Source: Pedobacter nanyangensis (lineage in GTDB: Bacteria > Bacteroidota > Bacteroidia > Sphingobacteriales > Sphingobacteriaceae). From it: DNA of 64,000 bases. Below, one piece after another: positions 7,057 to 15,893 of the stretch. The translations under genes were made by a program, and so were the position numbers. Location: assembly GCF_003313505.1 (NCBI RefSeq), contig NZ_QMHO01000017.1:1-64000 (forward strand), read 5' to 3'. The notes beneath the pieces are model-generated. The model was not told the DNA's origin, ran no database searches, and worked only from the letters and a program-made list of their open reading frames with translations. Every line of letters starts with the position of its first letter. Positions within the stretch are counted from its first letter, which is position 1.

Positions 7057-8319
7057 ATGATTGCAAAAATAGGAAAGGGAAACAATATGTATGGAGCTAT
7101 TTTGTACAATCAGCAGAAAGTGGACAAAGAAAACGGAGCGGTTTTATTACTGAACAAGATACCCGACACGGTGGACGGCAGGTATTCTGTAGTTTATTTT
7201 AATAAGTGTTTTGAGCCGTACCTGTCGGCAAACATCAAAACGGAAAAAACGGTACGGCATATTTCGCTGAATCCAGATCCTTCAGATAAGGTCAGCGATG
7301 AACAGTTTGCCGAAATGGCACAGGAGTATATGGAACGTATGGGGTACAGCAATCAGCCCTATATTGTTTTCAAACATACGGATATTGACAGAACGCATAT
7401 ACACATCGTTTCGACTTGTGTAGGCATTGACGGAAAGAAAATACCCGATGATTACGACCATCCACGCTCAATGGCAATCTGTCGGGATTTGGAACAGAGA
7501 TATAATATGAAAAAGGCAACTGAACAAGAGCAGAAACAAGCCAATAAAGTTTTCAAGCCTGTAAATCATAAAAATGGCGATATCAAAAGTCAGATTGCTT
7601 CGGTAGTACGGCATTTACCAAAGTATTATAACTTTTCTACTATGGGAAGCTACAATGCTTTATTGTCGCTATTCAATATCACGGCAGAAGAAGTTAAGGG
7701 CGAGCGGAACGGACAGACCGTAAACGGTTTGGTGTATGTTGCATTGGACGAAAATGGGAACAAAGTAAGTAATCCGTTCAAAGCATCTTTATTCGGAAAA
7801 GACGCAGGCGTTGCTCAACTTCAAAAATATTTTGAACAGTCCAAAGCGAAAATGAAAACCACGCCTGTAAGGTCTGTTCTAAAAAATACGGTGGAACTTG
7901 CTATCCATACCACAAATAACGAAAGGGAATTTAAAAAGCAGTTATCCGAGCAGGGTATTAACACCGTTGTAAGACGTAATAATGACGGACGAATTTACGG
8001 TATGACTTTCATCGACCACCAAAGCCGAAGTGTTTGGAACGGTTCGCAATTAGACAGAAACTTGTCTGCAAACGTGTTCAATGATTGGTGGAATAACGGA
8101 AGCAAACCTGGATTGAAGATACAGAACAGTCCTATTTCTGAAGAAAATGAAATAGAGAGCCTACCGACAAAAGACCTTTTTGAGTTTCTTATAAATGAGC
8201 ATTCGTCTAATTCTGATTTGGGATTGTTCAGTCTATTACCTAATACGGAGGGAGAAGATTATGAGGAGGAACAGTTTGCTAAACAAATGAAGAAAAAGAA
8301 GAAAGGTAGAAGAATGTAG
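7057..8319 (+). CDS. mobB: relaxase / mobilization nuclease MobB
   Basis: 420 residues. Nicks the transferred strand at oriT and stays bound to its 5' end. The relaxase domain fills about residues 1-220. The metal-binding three-histidine motif is clear (HTDIDRTHIHIV, His107, His114, His116), and the catalytic tyrosine is probably in the N-terminal YGAILYNQ stretch. The C-terminal half is less conserved and ends in a basic tail (KKKKKGRRM). No coupling protein (MobC/TraG) follows, unlike in CTnDOT; instead the defence operon begins about 150 bases later. Confidence 0.9.
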   Translation: MIAKIGKGNNMYGAILYNQQKVDKENGAVLLLNKIPDTVDGRYSVVYFNKCFEPYLSANIKTEKTVRHISLNPDPSDKVSDEQFAEMAQEYMERMGYSNQPYIVFKHTDIDRTHIHIVSTCVGIDGKKIPDDYDHPRSMAICRDLEQRYNMKKATEQEQKQANKVFKPVNHKNGDIKSQIASVVRHLPKYYNFSTMGSYNALLSLFNITAEEVKGERNGQTVNGLVYVALDENGNKVSNPFKASLFGKDAGVAQLQKYFEQSKAKMKTTPVRSVLKNTVELAIHTTNNEREFKKQLSEQGINTVVRRNNDGRIYGMTFIDHQSRSVWNGSQLDRNLSANVFNDWWNNGSKPGLKIQNSPISEENEIESLPTKDLFEFLINEHSSNSDLGLFSLLPNTEGEDYEEEQFAKQMKKKKKGRRM

Positions 8320-8429
8320 AATAGCATTTCACATTTGTACAAAAGATTAATTAATATAGCTTTATCTTTTCACTATTCATTTGTTCCAAAAATTCGCAGT
8401 AAAAGGATAGGATGCTTATATCATTTTCG

Positions 8430-8457
8430 ATATATTTGCCAATATATGACAAGTCAT
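8430..8457 (+). promoter_or_regulatory. promoter with two adjacent dyads (putative C-box operator)
   Basis: A TATATTTG -7 box (8431-8438) overlaps a perfect dyad, ATATATT/AATATAT with a 4-base spacer (8430-8447). A second dyad, ATGAC-AA-GTCAT (8446-8457), abuts it. GAC..GTC half-sites next to the promoter are typical of operators bound by restriction-modification controller proteins. It lies 10-38 bases before the XRE gene. Assignment is inference from position and symmetry. Confidence 0.5.
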
Positions 8458-8467
8458 CATTTTAATA

Positions 8468-8764
8468 ATGAAGAGTAAATTTGGACATAAAATAAGAATT
8501 CTTAGAGGTAAGCAGAAATTACTTCTAAGAGAACTCGCACCTTTATTAGAGATGGATACAGCTCAATTAAGTAAAATTGAGCGTGGAGAAAGGCAAGCAA
8601 AAAAAGAAACTGTTTTGAAAATAGCTAAAATACTGAATGTAAATTCAGATGAATTAGTAACGCTATGGTTAGCTGACCAAATATGTGAAGTAGTAAAAGA
8701 TGAAAAGAATGCATTATTAGCAATGATGGTAGCTGAAGAAAGTGTGAAATATTTGAAAAAATGA
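8468..8764 (+). CDS. XRE-family regulator, probable R-M controller (C) protein
   Basis: 98 residues. A single N-terminal helix-turn-helix of Cro/C1 type (about 5-62; IRILRGKQKLLLRELAPLL, then DTAQLSKIERGER) with a helical C-terminal tail (about 70-98). Size and fold fit controller proteins of type II restriction-modification systems, which delay nuclease expression until methylation is complete. Its stop overlaps the methyltransferase start (ATGA), making it first gene of the operon. Paired dyads in its promoter fit autoregulation. DNA binding is a firm call; the C-protein role is inferred from context. Confidence 0.8.
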   Translation: MKSKFGHKIRILRGKQKLLLRELAPLLEMDTAQLSKIERGERQAKKETVLKIAKILNVNSDELVTLWLADQICEVVKDEKNALLAMMVAEESVKYLKK

Positions 8765-9663
8765 TTAAAAAGATGAAAAACACTCAGAACATAGATGTTT
8801 TAAATGAAACTGCAAGAAAGCATAATTTTCTTGAGGAACCAAGTGGTATATATAACCCTCGATATAATTTATTCAACCAAAAAGTAATTACAGATAATCT
8901 TGATATTTCTGTAAATAATCCATTTGAATCAATTACTGGTAATTCAAAAATTGCCAATGGAGATTGTGAAGATCTAATGTCAAATATTGAAAGTGAGAGT
9001 GTTGATTTAATTCTTACCGACCCTCCTTTTAACTTAGGTTCTTTTATGCACAAAAGAGGTACAAACCTTATTAAGATGAGAGAGAACCAATTTGCATACG
9101 CAGGTTGGGACGATTTAGAATATGATGAATGGTTAATGAAAATGAGTGCTTTTTTCAAACAAAGCAATCGTATATTACGTAAAAAAGGGAGCTTGTTGCT
9201 ATTTATGTCTTTGATGAAAATAGAATCTATTATCAATCTTGCAGAGGAAAATAACTTCTATTATAAAACTGTAGGAATTTGGCATAAAACGAATCCAATG
9301 CCAAGAAATATGAACTTACATTTTGTAAATTCAACCGAAGCTTGGGTTTATTTTATCAATGAAGGAACAACAGGTACATTTAATAATGACAATAAAGTTC
9401 TTCACGATTTTATAGAATCGTCCTTAACTACTCAAAGTGAGAAAAAATTTGGTAAGCATCCCACTCAAAAGCCAATAGACGTCTTAAATCATTTCACAAA
9501 AGTTCTTTCAAATGAAGGAGATGTAGTATGTGACCCATTTATGGGAAGTGGTTCTACTGGAGTAAGCTGTGAAATAAATAACAGGCAATTTATTGGAATT
9601 GAGCTGAATGAAGAATATTATAATATTTCTAAAAATAGAATTCAAGATATTACTATAAAATGA
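8761..9663 (+). CDS. DNA amino-methyltransferase (beta class, N6-adenine or N4-cytosine)
   Basis: 300 residues. The catalytic motif IV (TDPPFN, about residues 85-90) comes before the AdoMet-binding motif I (DPFMGSGSTG, about 259-268), with the target-recognition region between them: the beta-class order. DPPF favours N6-adenine, but N4-cytosine is not excluded. KHPTQKP, usual just before motif I in this class, is present. ATG overlaps the controller stop by four bases; a second in-frame ATG lies four codons in. Its stop overlaps the start of the next methyltransferase. It should protect one strand or site of the cognate restriction enzyme. Confidence 0.9.
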   Translation: MIKKMKNTQNIDVLNETARKHNFLEEPSGIYNPRYNLFNQKVITDNLDISVNNPFESITGNSKIANGDCEDLMSNIESESVDLILTDPPFNLGSFMHKRGTNLIKMRENQFAYAGWDDLEYDEWLMKMSAFFKQSNRILRKKGSLLLFMSLMKIESIINLAEENNFYYKTVGIWHKTNPMPRNMNLHFVNSTEAWVYFINEGTTGTFNNDNKVLHDFIESSLTTQSEKKFGKHPTQKPIDVLNHFTKVLSNEGDVVCDPFMGSGSTGVSCEINNRQFIGIELNEEYYNISKNRIQDITIK

Positions 9664-10721
9664 GAGTAGTTGACTTATTTGCAGGAGTTGGCGGACTTTC
9701 TTTTGGTTTCACAATGGCTAACTTTGAAACTGTATTTGCAATTGAACACGATGAATCAATTGCAAATACATATAAATTAAATCACCCAAATACGGATGTT
9801 TTTTCTACAGATATAGAAAAGTTGAATCTAAAAGATTTGACAAAGAAATATAAAAATATAGATGTTGTAATCGGAGGCCCTCCTTGCCAAGGTTTTTCTC
9901 AAAAAGGTAAAAGATTAAGTTTGGACGATGAACGGAACTATCTTTTTAGATATTTTATTGAATTTGTTAAGGCTTTTAAACCTAAATATTTTTTGTTAGA
10001 AAACGTACCTAACATAACCACAACATCAAATGGTTTCTTTAAAAATGAGATTATTAGTGCGTTTAATGATTTAGGTTATGAAGTAGATGTAGATATTCTA
10101 ACAGCTTCCGATTTTGGAGTTCCACAAAATCGGAAAAGAGCATTTTTCTTAGGAAAAAAAGGAACAGAAAAGTTATTGTTACCAAAAACAAATGGTAAGA
10201 AAACAACTGTTGCTGATGCGATTTATGATTTACCAAAAATTAAATCTGGGGAAGGAAGAGAAATTGATAATTATCCTTGTGAGCCATTATCTGATTATCA
10301 AAAACTAATGAGAAAAGGTTCTAAAGAAATCCATAATCATCAGGCAACAAAACATAGTGAATTGGCTTTGAAAAAGCTATCAATGATTCCGAAAGGTATG
10401 GGGAAAGAAGTTCTACCTAAAGAATTATTGACCAAATCTATTTTTTCAGGTACGTGGACTAGACTTAAAGAAGACGGATTTGCTCCAACAATAACAACAA
10501 GATTTGATACTCCATCTTCAGGAATGTTTACACATCCAATTTTAGACAGATGTATTACAGTACGAGAAGGCGCAAGATTGCAATCTTTTCCTGATAGATT
10601 TATTTTTTATGGAACTAAATCATCTCAATTAAAACAAGTTGGAAATGCTGTGCCTCCTTTATTAGCATATTCCATAGCCAAACTAATTAAAAAAGATAAC
10701 GACAATGAGCTTACCAAATAA
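9660..10721 (+). CDS. DNA cytosine-5 methyltransferase
   Basis: 353 residues, normal for a type II m5C methyltransferase. Motifs run in canonical order: I (DLFAGVGGLSFGF, residues 5-17), IV with the catalytic cysteine (GGPPCQGFSQKG, Cys76), VI (LLENVPN), VIII (GVPQNRKRAFFLG), IX (REGARLQSFPD) and X (QVGNAVPPLLA). The target-recognition domain between VIII and IX is about 130 residues. The start overlaps the upstream methyltransferase stop; the end overlaps the McrB-like gene by 17 bases. Pairing with a beta-class amino-methyltransferase suggests an asymmetric site with different modifications on the two strands. Confidence 0.95.
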   Translation: MRVVDLFAGVGGLSFGFTMANFETVFAIEHDESIANTYKLNHPNTDVFSTDIEKLNLKDLTKKYKNIDVVIGGPPCQGFSQKGKRLSLDDERNYLFRYFIEFVKAFKPKYFLLENVPNITTTSNGFFKNEIISAFNDLGYEVDVDILTASDFGVPQNRKRAFFLGKKGTEKLLLPKTNGKKTTVADAIYDLPKIKSGEGREIDNYPCEPLSDYQKLMRKGSKEIHNHQATKHSELALKKLSMIPKGMGKEVLPKELLTKSIFSGTWTRLKEDGFAPTITTRFDTPSSGMFTHPILDRCITVREGARLQSFPDRFIFYGTKSSQLKQVGNAVPPLLAYSIAKLIKKDNDNELTK

Positions 10722-12552
10722 TGTAAAAACGAGAACTCCAATAGACCCAAAATTGGCTGTGGGTTCATCATTACCTAAGCCTAAAGAACTAATTGCTTTA
10801 ACAATTGTATTATATCTCATAAATGAAGAGAGGGAATACCTTGACTATACTGTTCAATCTGGTAATACAATTCAGATTAAGGATGATTTGATTAGTTCGA
10901 TGAAAAGTTTCTTTTCTTCAGTTGATAATTATAGTGAACAAAATATTGATAGATTAAGAACTGAAAACTCTTTAGTTTCAATGCAACTTGAGCCTTTACA
11001 AGTTTCTCTTCAAATAGTTTGGAAATTAGCAAAAGTAAAGGCTATAAATTCAAGCTCTTCAAGTCAAGAAAGAACGGGAGGAGTTAGAGTTCCTAAATCA
11101 TTAAATTTTACTTCGAACCTCGTTTTGCTCAAATCCATATTAAGTGACAATAATAATACTGTAGCCGAATTTTCAAAAACAGTTTTGTATCGTTGGATTT
11201 TTAATGAACCTATCGAGTCAGAAAATCAGAATTTAGAAGCTAAATTAAAATCCGCTTTATTAATATTCACAGAAGACACGCTGTACAAAACTTGGTTAGA
11301 TGATAATACAGAAGTTCTTTTCCAACAAGAGGGTATTTATGATTTAATAAACAATGACACAGATGTTGTAGATTTAAAAGGCGTAAAAGAGATTAAGGGT
11401 ACTTTAAGAAATTTAAAATCACTTTTTTCTCATAATCTACACCCTTATTTGAAAATCGAAGGCGATAATGTTAGTTTAAGAGAACAGGCTTTATTAGAAG
11501 ATTTTACCCAATATAAAAATAAAGTTTCAAATCAATTAGATTTAGTTCCGAAATCTATAGAAATTGTTGAAATAGAAAATGAGGGTGAGCTACCAAATAC
11601 TCCTGAAAACATAGAAAACCTCCCTCATCAAATCATTTTCTATGGTTCTCCCGGAACAGGAAAAAGTAGAGAGATAGAAATGAGAACAAATGGTCATAAT
11701 CGAACAAGAACAACGTTCCACCCTGAAACAGATTATCATTCTTTTGTAGGAAGTTATAAGCCTGTAATGGACGGAATCAACATCAAATATGAATTTGTTC
11801 CGCAAGCATTTACAAAGGCATATTGCAATGCTTGGTTAAATCCTGAACAGCCCTATTTTCTAATCATTGAAGAAATTAACAGGGGAAATTGTGCTCAAAT
11901 TTTCGGAGACTTATTTCAATGTTTAGATAGGGATGATAATGGCTTTTCAAAGTATGAAATCAATTGTGACAAGGATTTAGCAAATTATCTAAAATTTGTA
12001 TTTGAAAGTTCTGCCAATACGAAAGCAGTGGAAAGCTACAAAGCGATAATTCAAACAGAAGATTTTGATAAAATGATTCTGCCAAATAATCTTTATATTT
12101 TGGCAACGATGAACACTTCTGACCAATCTTTATTCCCAATGGATAGTGCATTCAAAAGACGTTGGGATTGGGAGTTTGTACCAATCAATTATGATGATGC
12201 GAATTCTTTAAACATCATTATCGGAGATAGTACATTTAACTGGGGGAAATTTATTAAGAATATCAATCCGAAAATTAAAGAACTGACAGGTAGTGAAGAC
12301 AAACAACTTGGAAACCGCTTTGTAAATCCTAAAGACAAAAACATAACGTTTGACCAATTCAGGTCTAAAGTCTTGTTTTATTTATGGTCGGAAGTTTACA
12401 AGGATGAATTTGGAACTCAGAGTTCAATTTTCAAATATGAACTTGAAGAAAATAATCCAATAGATTTCCAATTTGGAGCGCTTTATAACGACAACGCAAC
12501 AGATATTGTATTGTCATTTTTGAAGTTTAACGGATTAGAACCTGAACAATGA
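10705..12552 (+). CDS. McrB-like AAA+ NTPase, LlaJI R1-like restriction subunit
   Basis: 615 residues. The N-terminal 300 are helical and not matched to a known domain by eye; the C-terminal half is a McrB-type AAA+ module: Walker A GSPGTGKS (residues 314-321), Walker B FLIIEEINRGN (Glu389-Glu390), the sensor MNTSDQS (about 469-475) and the arginine-finger region FKRRWDWEF. Walker B plus NRG is the McrB-family signature; such proteins hydrolyse GTP or ATP to move on DNA and activate a partner nuclease. It overlaps both neighbours and would be the motor of the restriction complex. In LlaJI and BsuMI a comparable protein sits beside two methyltransferases. Confidence 0.85.
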   Translation: MSLPNNVKTRTPIDPKLAVGSSLPKPKELIALTIVLYLINEEREYLDYTVQSGNTIQIKDDLISSMKSFFSSVDNYSEQNIDRLRTENSLVSMQLEPLQVSLQIVWKLAKVKAINSSSSSQERTGGVRVPKSLNFTSNLVLLKSILSDNNNTVAEFSKTVLYRWIFNEPIESENQNLEAKLKSALLIFTEDTLYKTWLDDNTEVLFQQEGIYDLINNDTDVVDLKGVKEIKGTLRNLKSLFSHNLHPYLKIEGDNVSLREQALLEDFTQYKNKVSNQLDLVPKSIEIVEIENEGELPNTPENIENLPHQIIFYGSPGTGKSREIEMRTNGHNRTRTTFHPETDYHSFVGSYKPVMDGINIKYEFVPQAFTKAYCNAWLNPEQPYFLIIEEINRGNCAQIFGDLFQCLDRDDNGFSKYEINCDKDLANYLKFVFESSANTKAVESYKAIIQTEDFDKMILPNNLYILATMNTSDQSLFPMDSAFKRRWDWEFVPINYDDANSLNIIIGDSTFNWGKFIKNINPKIKELTGSEDKQLGNRFVNPKDKNITFDQFRSKVLFYLWSEVYKDEFGTQSSIFKYELEENNPIDFQFGALYNDNATDIVLSFLKFNGLEPEQ

Positions 12553-14210
12553 TAATATTATTTGAAGAATATCATTACAAAACGGAAGACCTTTCAAAAG
12601 TTTTAACTGAAAGGTACTATTTCCCTATTAATGGTATTGAATCAAAAATTAACTTTGTTGGGTATTACTTCAATCCGCAAATAAATGACGGAAAAGGCGA
12701 TGTTGTCATCATATTTCCGAAAGTTTTTATCAATAAACATAATTTAGCTTTTGATGAGTTTACGCCAGAATCCTTAATCAGTCCAACATTTGAAACAACA
12801 CAAAGATTAACCGAAACAGGAAAAGACAAGCTGATTTTTGAAATTTCAACTTGGTTGTATCGGGCAATTCAACAATTCAATAAAAGGCATTTTTACAATT
12901 CGATTTCAGAAAATCAATTTATCAATCAAATTGTAACCAATTTGGATGAAAATTCAAGTACTGAACTTGATATTATTTTAAGTTTATTGAGGTTTCATAA
13001 GGAAAATCAGGACTTATTTACATTCATTGCAAAAACAGCACACTCACAACAAAACAAAATCAATTGGCATAAAACTATTAATAAAAAACAGCCAATTATT
13101 CATAATAACCAACCAATTTATGTTGATTTAGCAACAACTAGAAAAAGAGTAAATGATGACGAAGAGTTACTCATACTTTTTTATTCAACGCTAAATCACA
13201 TTAAAGAAAAGTATGCGTTTAATTTTCAAATCCCTCAAAATTATATTCTAATTAAAGGGCATCAATTTGAGACGGTTTTAAGAAGAGGATGCAGATTATT
13301 GAAAAATATTAAGTACAAATACTTTTCGGACAAAATGATTTGTTTGTACAATTTGCTATTTACCTACTTTGAACGAAGTGAAAGAACCCAATCTAAGAAA
13401 CAAATTGAAGAAATTCTTCTAATCAAGGATTTTAATATTGTATTCGAGGATATGATTGATGATTTAATCGGAGATAGTACCTTATTTTCCGAATTAAAAA
13501 ATCACGCTGACGGAAAACAGGTTGACCATATTTACAAATATAAATCACTTCTGATTGAAGATGAAATCTATTTTGTTGGAGACAGTAAATATTATAAACC
13601 TCAAAATAGCGTAGGGAAAAATTCAAAGGCAAAACAATTTACTTATGCCAGAAATGTAATTCAGTATAATATTGATTTATTTAATAAAGGAGATTTAGAC
13701 CAAAGAATAAGATACAGAGAAAACGAAACGGAAGGATATAACATCACTCCGAATTTTTTCATTTCTGCCTTTGTAAATAAAGATTTTGATTTTTCTAAAT
13801 CATATTTGAACGAGACAGGAAAACCAATAATGCAATTTCATTTCGAAAACCGACTTTTCGATAGGGATACGTTATTTGTTCAATCATACAACATCAATTT
13901 TTTGTTTGTACTTTCGGGCTATCTATCAAGAAATTCAACTTTGAAAAACAATTTTAAAAAAGATACGCAGAAAATATTCAGAGAAAAGTTAGTAGCTTTT
14001 ATCAATGAAAAATATCAGTTTTATAAAGTCAAACCGATTGAAGAGAATTTCATCTATAAACATTTTAAACTGCTAAATGGTAAGGTTTACAAACCATCAC
14101 AACTTGAAAATCAACTGATTTTAGCCTTTGAAAAAGGCTCTGACATTGACGGAGTAATTTCACAAATTGAAGCTGAATTAGAAGAAAAATCGGTATATGT
14201 ATTAGAATGA
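12549..14210 (+). CDS. PD-(D/E)XK nuclease subunit, LlaJI R2 / McrC-like
   Basis: 553 residues. The first 300 show no motif I know. A nuclease core lies at about 315-360: Asp326 in QVDHIYKY, then Asp345-Ser-Lys347 in VGDSKYYKP, the D...DxK arrangement of PD-(D/E)XK enzymes and very like the D..DAKYY element of LlaJI- and McrC-type subunits. No signal peptide or membrane segment. ATG overlaps the McrB-like stop by four bases, so the two subunits should be made in fixed proportion. It is the last gene of the operon. A nuclease is well supported; the exact family (LlaJI R2 or McrC) is less certain. Confidence 0.75.
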   Translation: MIILFEEYHYKTEDLSKVLTERYYFPINGIESKINFVGYYFNPQINDGKGDVVIIFPKVFINKHNLAFDEFTPESLISPTFETTQRLTETGKDKLIFEISTWLYRAIQQFNKRHFYNSISENQFINQIVTNLDENSSTELDIILSLLRFHKENQDLFTFIAKTAHSQQNKINWHKTINKKQPIIHNNQPIYVDLATTRKRVNDDEELLILFYSTLNHIKEKYAFNFQIPQNYILIKGHQFETVLRRGCRLLKNIKYKYFSDKMICLYNLLFTYFERSERTQSKKQIEEILLIKDFNIVFEDMIDDLIGDSTLFSELKNHADGKQVDHIYKYKSLLIEDEIYFVGDSKYYKPQNSVGKNSKAKQFTYARNVIQYNIDLFNKGDLDQRIRYRENETEGYNITPNFFISAFVNKDFDFSKSYLNETGKPIMQFHFENRLFDRDTLFVQSYNINFLFVLSGYLSRNSTLKNNFKKDTQKIFREKLVAFINEKYQFYKVKPIEENFIYKHFKLLNGKVYKPSQLENQLILAFEKGSDIDGVISQIEAELEEKSVYVLE

Positions 14211-14279
14211 AAATAATTTAAAAATCAAATGGTTACAAGAATAAAAAAATATTAAATTGGGTCAAATATAAATAGCATT

Positions 14280-14858
14280 ATGAAACCAAAATTATTAACA
14301 GCAATATTACTTTTTATAAGTGCTTATTCGCCCTTGTTCCTGATTTTGGCAGTGAAGGATTTTGATTTTAATTGTTCATATCATTTTAAGCACCCAATTG
14401 CAATTTATACTATGCTCGGCATTGCTTTATTGAGTGTATTATTGTTATTTCTTACGGTTGCTTCCACAAAGAGGGGTAATATGCCTGTAAAGATAAAATC
14501 AGTTAAGAACCGTTCTGTTGATTTAATCAATTATACTATCCCTTATATAGTTTCCTTTTTCAGTTTTGATCTATCTAAAATCGAAGATATGATTTCATTA
14601 AGTATTTTCTTATTATTAATGCTGTTGCTAACAATCAAAAGTAAATCCGTTTTTATGAATCCTATCTTATTATTAGCTGGCTATAACCTTTATGATTTAG
14701 AATATGAGTTTGACGGCAAAACTTGCTCAACCATCGTAATAAGCAAAGAGGAAATGTATACCGATGAACGTTTTTACATACGAAGCCTAACCAGATTTTT
14801 ATATATAGTAATAGAAAAGAAAATTAATAATAATGCTAACGATGAGACAGAAATTTAG
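14280..14858 (+). CDS. kwaA: Kiwa anti-phage membrane protein KwaA
   Basis: 192 residues with about four membrane segments: near 6-27 (after MKPKLLTAILLFISAYSPLF), 42-62, 85-122 (probably two passes) and a short one at 126-137 ending in NPILLLAGYNLYDLEYE, followed by a cytoplasmic C-terminal tail. Size, topology, the SAYSPLF and NPILLLAGYNLY stretches, and a DUF4868 gene immediately downstream all fit KwaA. In published work KwaA acts at the inner membrane and senses phage attachment or injection, then activates KwaB. It starts 69 bases after the R-M operon. Family identification is from memory of the pattern, not a search. Confidence 0.7.
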   Translation: MKPKLLTAILLFISAYSPLFLILAVKDFDFNCSYHFKHPIAIYTMLGIALLSVLLLFLTVASTKRGNMPVKIKSVKNRSVDLINYTIPYIVSFFSFDLSKIEDMISLSIFLLLMLLLTIKSKSVFMNPILLLAGYNLYDLEYEFDGKTCSTIVISKEEMYTDERFYIRSLTRFLYIVIEKKINNNANDETEI

Positions 14859-15774
14859 AGCATTAAAAGACCTTGATTTACAAAATGCTGATGTGTCGTT
14901 AGCAATTGTTAAGGAGTATAAAAAGAATAGAGAATCTAAGTATATGGTTAATTACGTACAAATTAACCCCAATTTAGAAACTCGTTTACGGAACATTGTA
15001 ACTCGTAAAATAAATTCAGCAAATACATTTGAAGACTACACCTTTGATTGTCCTGAACCAGAAGAAGACCAAGTAAGAGCAATCAATTATGAAGAAACAG
15101 ACTTTTACAGGATATTCGAGCAATTACAAGATTTAAATCCTGAAGAAGACATAATAGAAAACATTGAAGAACTTGTTAAAGCAAAAGCCTATTTAATTAT
15201 ACTACGCAATGAAGAAGGAATTCAGGTTGTAGGGTTTAAGACATTACCTGAAAACTGGAAAATGAAACGAGACCGAGGATTAATTCCTCTTCTTTACAGA
15301 GAAAACCGTTTTGAAGATTTAGAAGAAGAAAATGTTTTCAGTATATCTTCTTTTGTTGACTTGATTTATTTCAATGAAGCACTTTTTATTCTTTCAAAGA
15401 AGAATTTTGAGAGCGGACTTAATTTCCGTAATGGAATGTTAGCAAAAGCAGATGAATTATATCAAGAAGTTCGGGAAATCAATCTATTTGTCAATATAGA
15501 AATTCTTACTAATAGGGTTGGTAATAATCAACGTTACTTACGAAAAATAGCCACTATAAAAAATTTAGGCTATTATCAAAACAATGATTACTTACAACGT
15601 CTCAGATTAATTAGCCAACAAAGAAATTGGGGAATTGAATTTCAAGAGGGACAAATTGTAATTACAGAGGAAACACTAGATGCTGTACTTACGTTATTAC
15701 AAAATAAAAGACTGCATTCAGAATTAACGGATGAAACTTTTGATGTTGATAGCGCTAAACGTTTAGAAATGTAG
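14833..15774 (+). CDS. kwaB: Kiwa anti-phage effector KwaB (DUF4868)
   Basis: 313 residues, soluble, acidic. The DUF4868 pattern is visible: AYLIILRNEEG (about 118-128), GFKTLPENW, LIPLLYRENRF, an Asp-Leu-Ile-Tyr-Phe turn followed by ALFILSKKNFESGLNF (about 185-200), and a helical C-terminal half. KwaB is the DNA-binding partner of KwaA, described as halting replication or late transcription of phage DNA. The first ATG overlaps kwaA by 26 bases; a second in-frame ATG at 14842 is an alternative. The overlap argues for coupled synthesis. A weak hairpin follows. Confidence 0.75.
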   Translation: MLTMRQKFRALKDLDLQNADVSLAIVKEYKKNRESKYMVNYVQINPNLETRLRNIVTRKINSANTFEDYTFDCPEPEEDQVRAINYEETDFYRIFEQLQDLNPEEDIIENIEELVKAKAYLIILRNEEGIQVVGFKTLPENWKMKRDRGLIPLLYRENRFEDLEEENVFSISSFVDLIYFNEALFILSKKNFESGLNFRNGMLAKADELYQEVREINLFVNIEILTNRVGNNQRYLRKIATIKNLGYYQNNDYLQRLRLISQQRNWGIEFQEGQIVITEETLDAVLTLLQNKRLHSELTDETFDVDSAKRLEM

Positions 15775-15791
15775 AGTTATAAAAAATATAT

Positions 15792-15824
15792 ACGACACAT
15801 AGATTATTAAATTCAATGTGTCGT
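15792..15824 (+). terminator. hairpin after kwaB
   Basis: A perfect 9-base stem (ACGACACAT with ATGTGTCGT) with a 15-base loop, 17 bases after the kwaB stop. No strong T-run follows, so it is a weak terminator candidate. Confidence 0.45.
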
Positions 15825-15893
15825 TATATGCTAAGTTTTGTATATTTGCTATGAGCTAACGGAAACACGTTGAAAAACAAAGCAATAAGCACC

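Noticed and set aside
12549..14210. reading the two restriction genes as a stand-alone type IV McrBC system
   Set aside because: Two methyltransferases and a controller are translationally coupled to them, which fits modification-protected restriction and not attack on methylated DNA.
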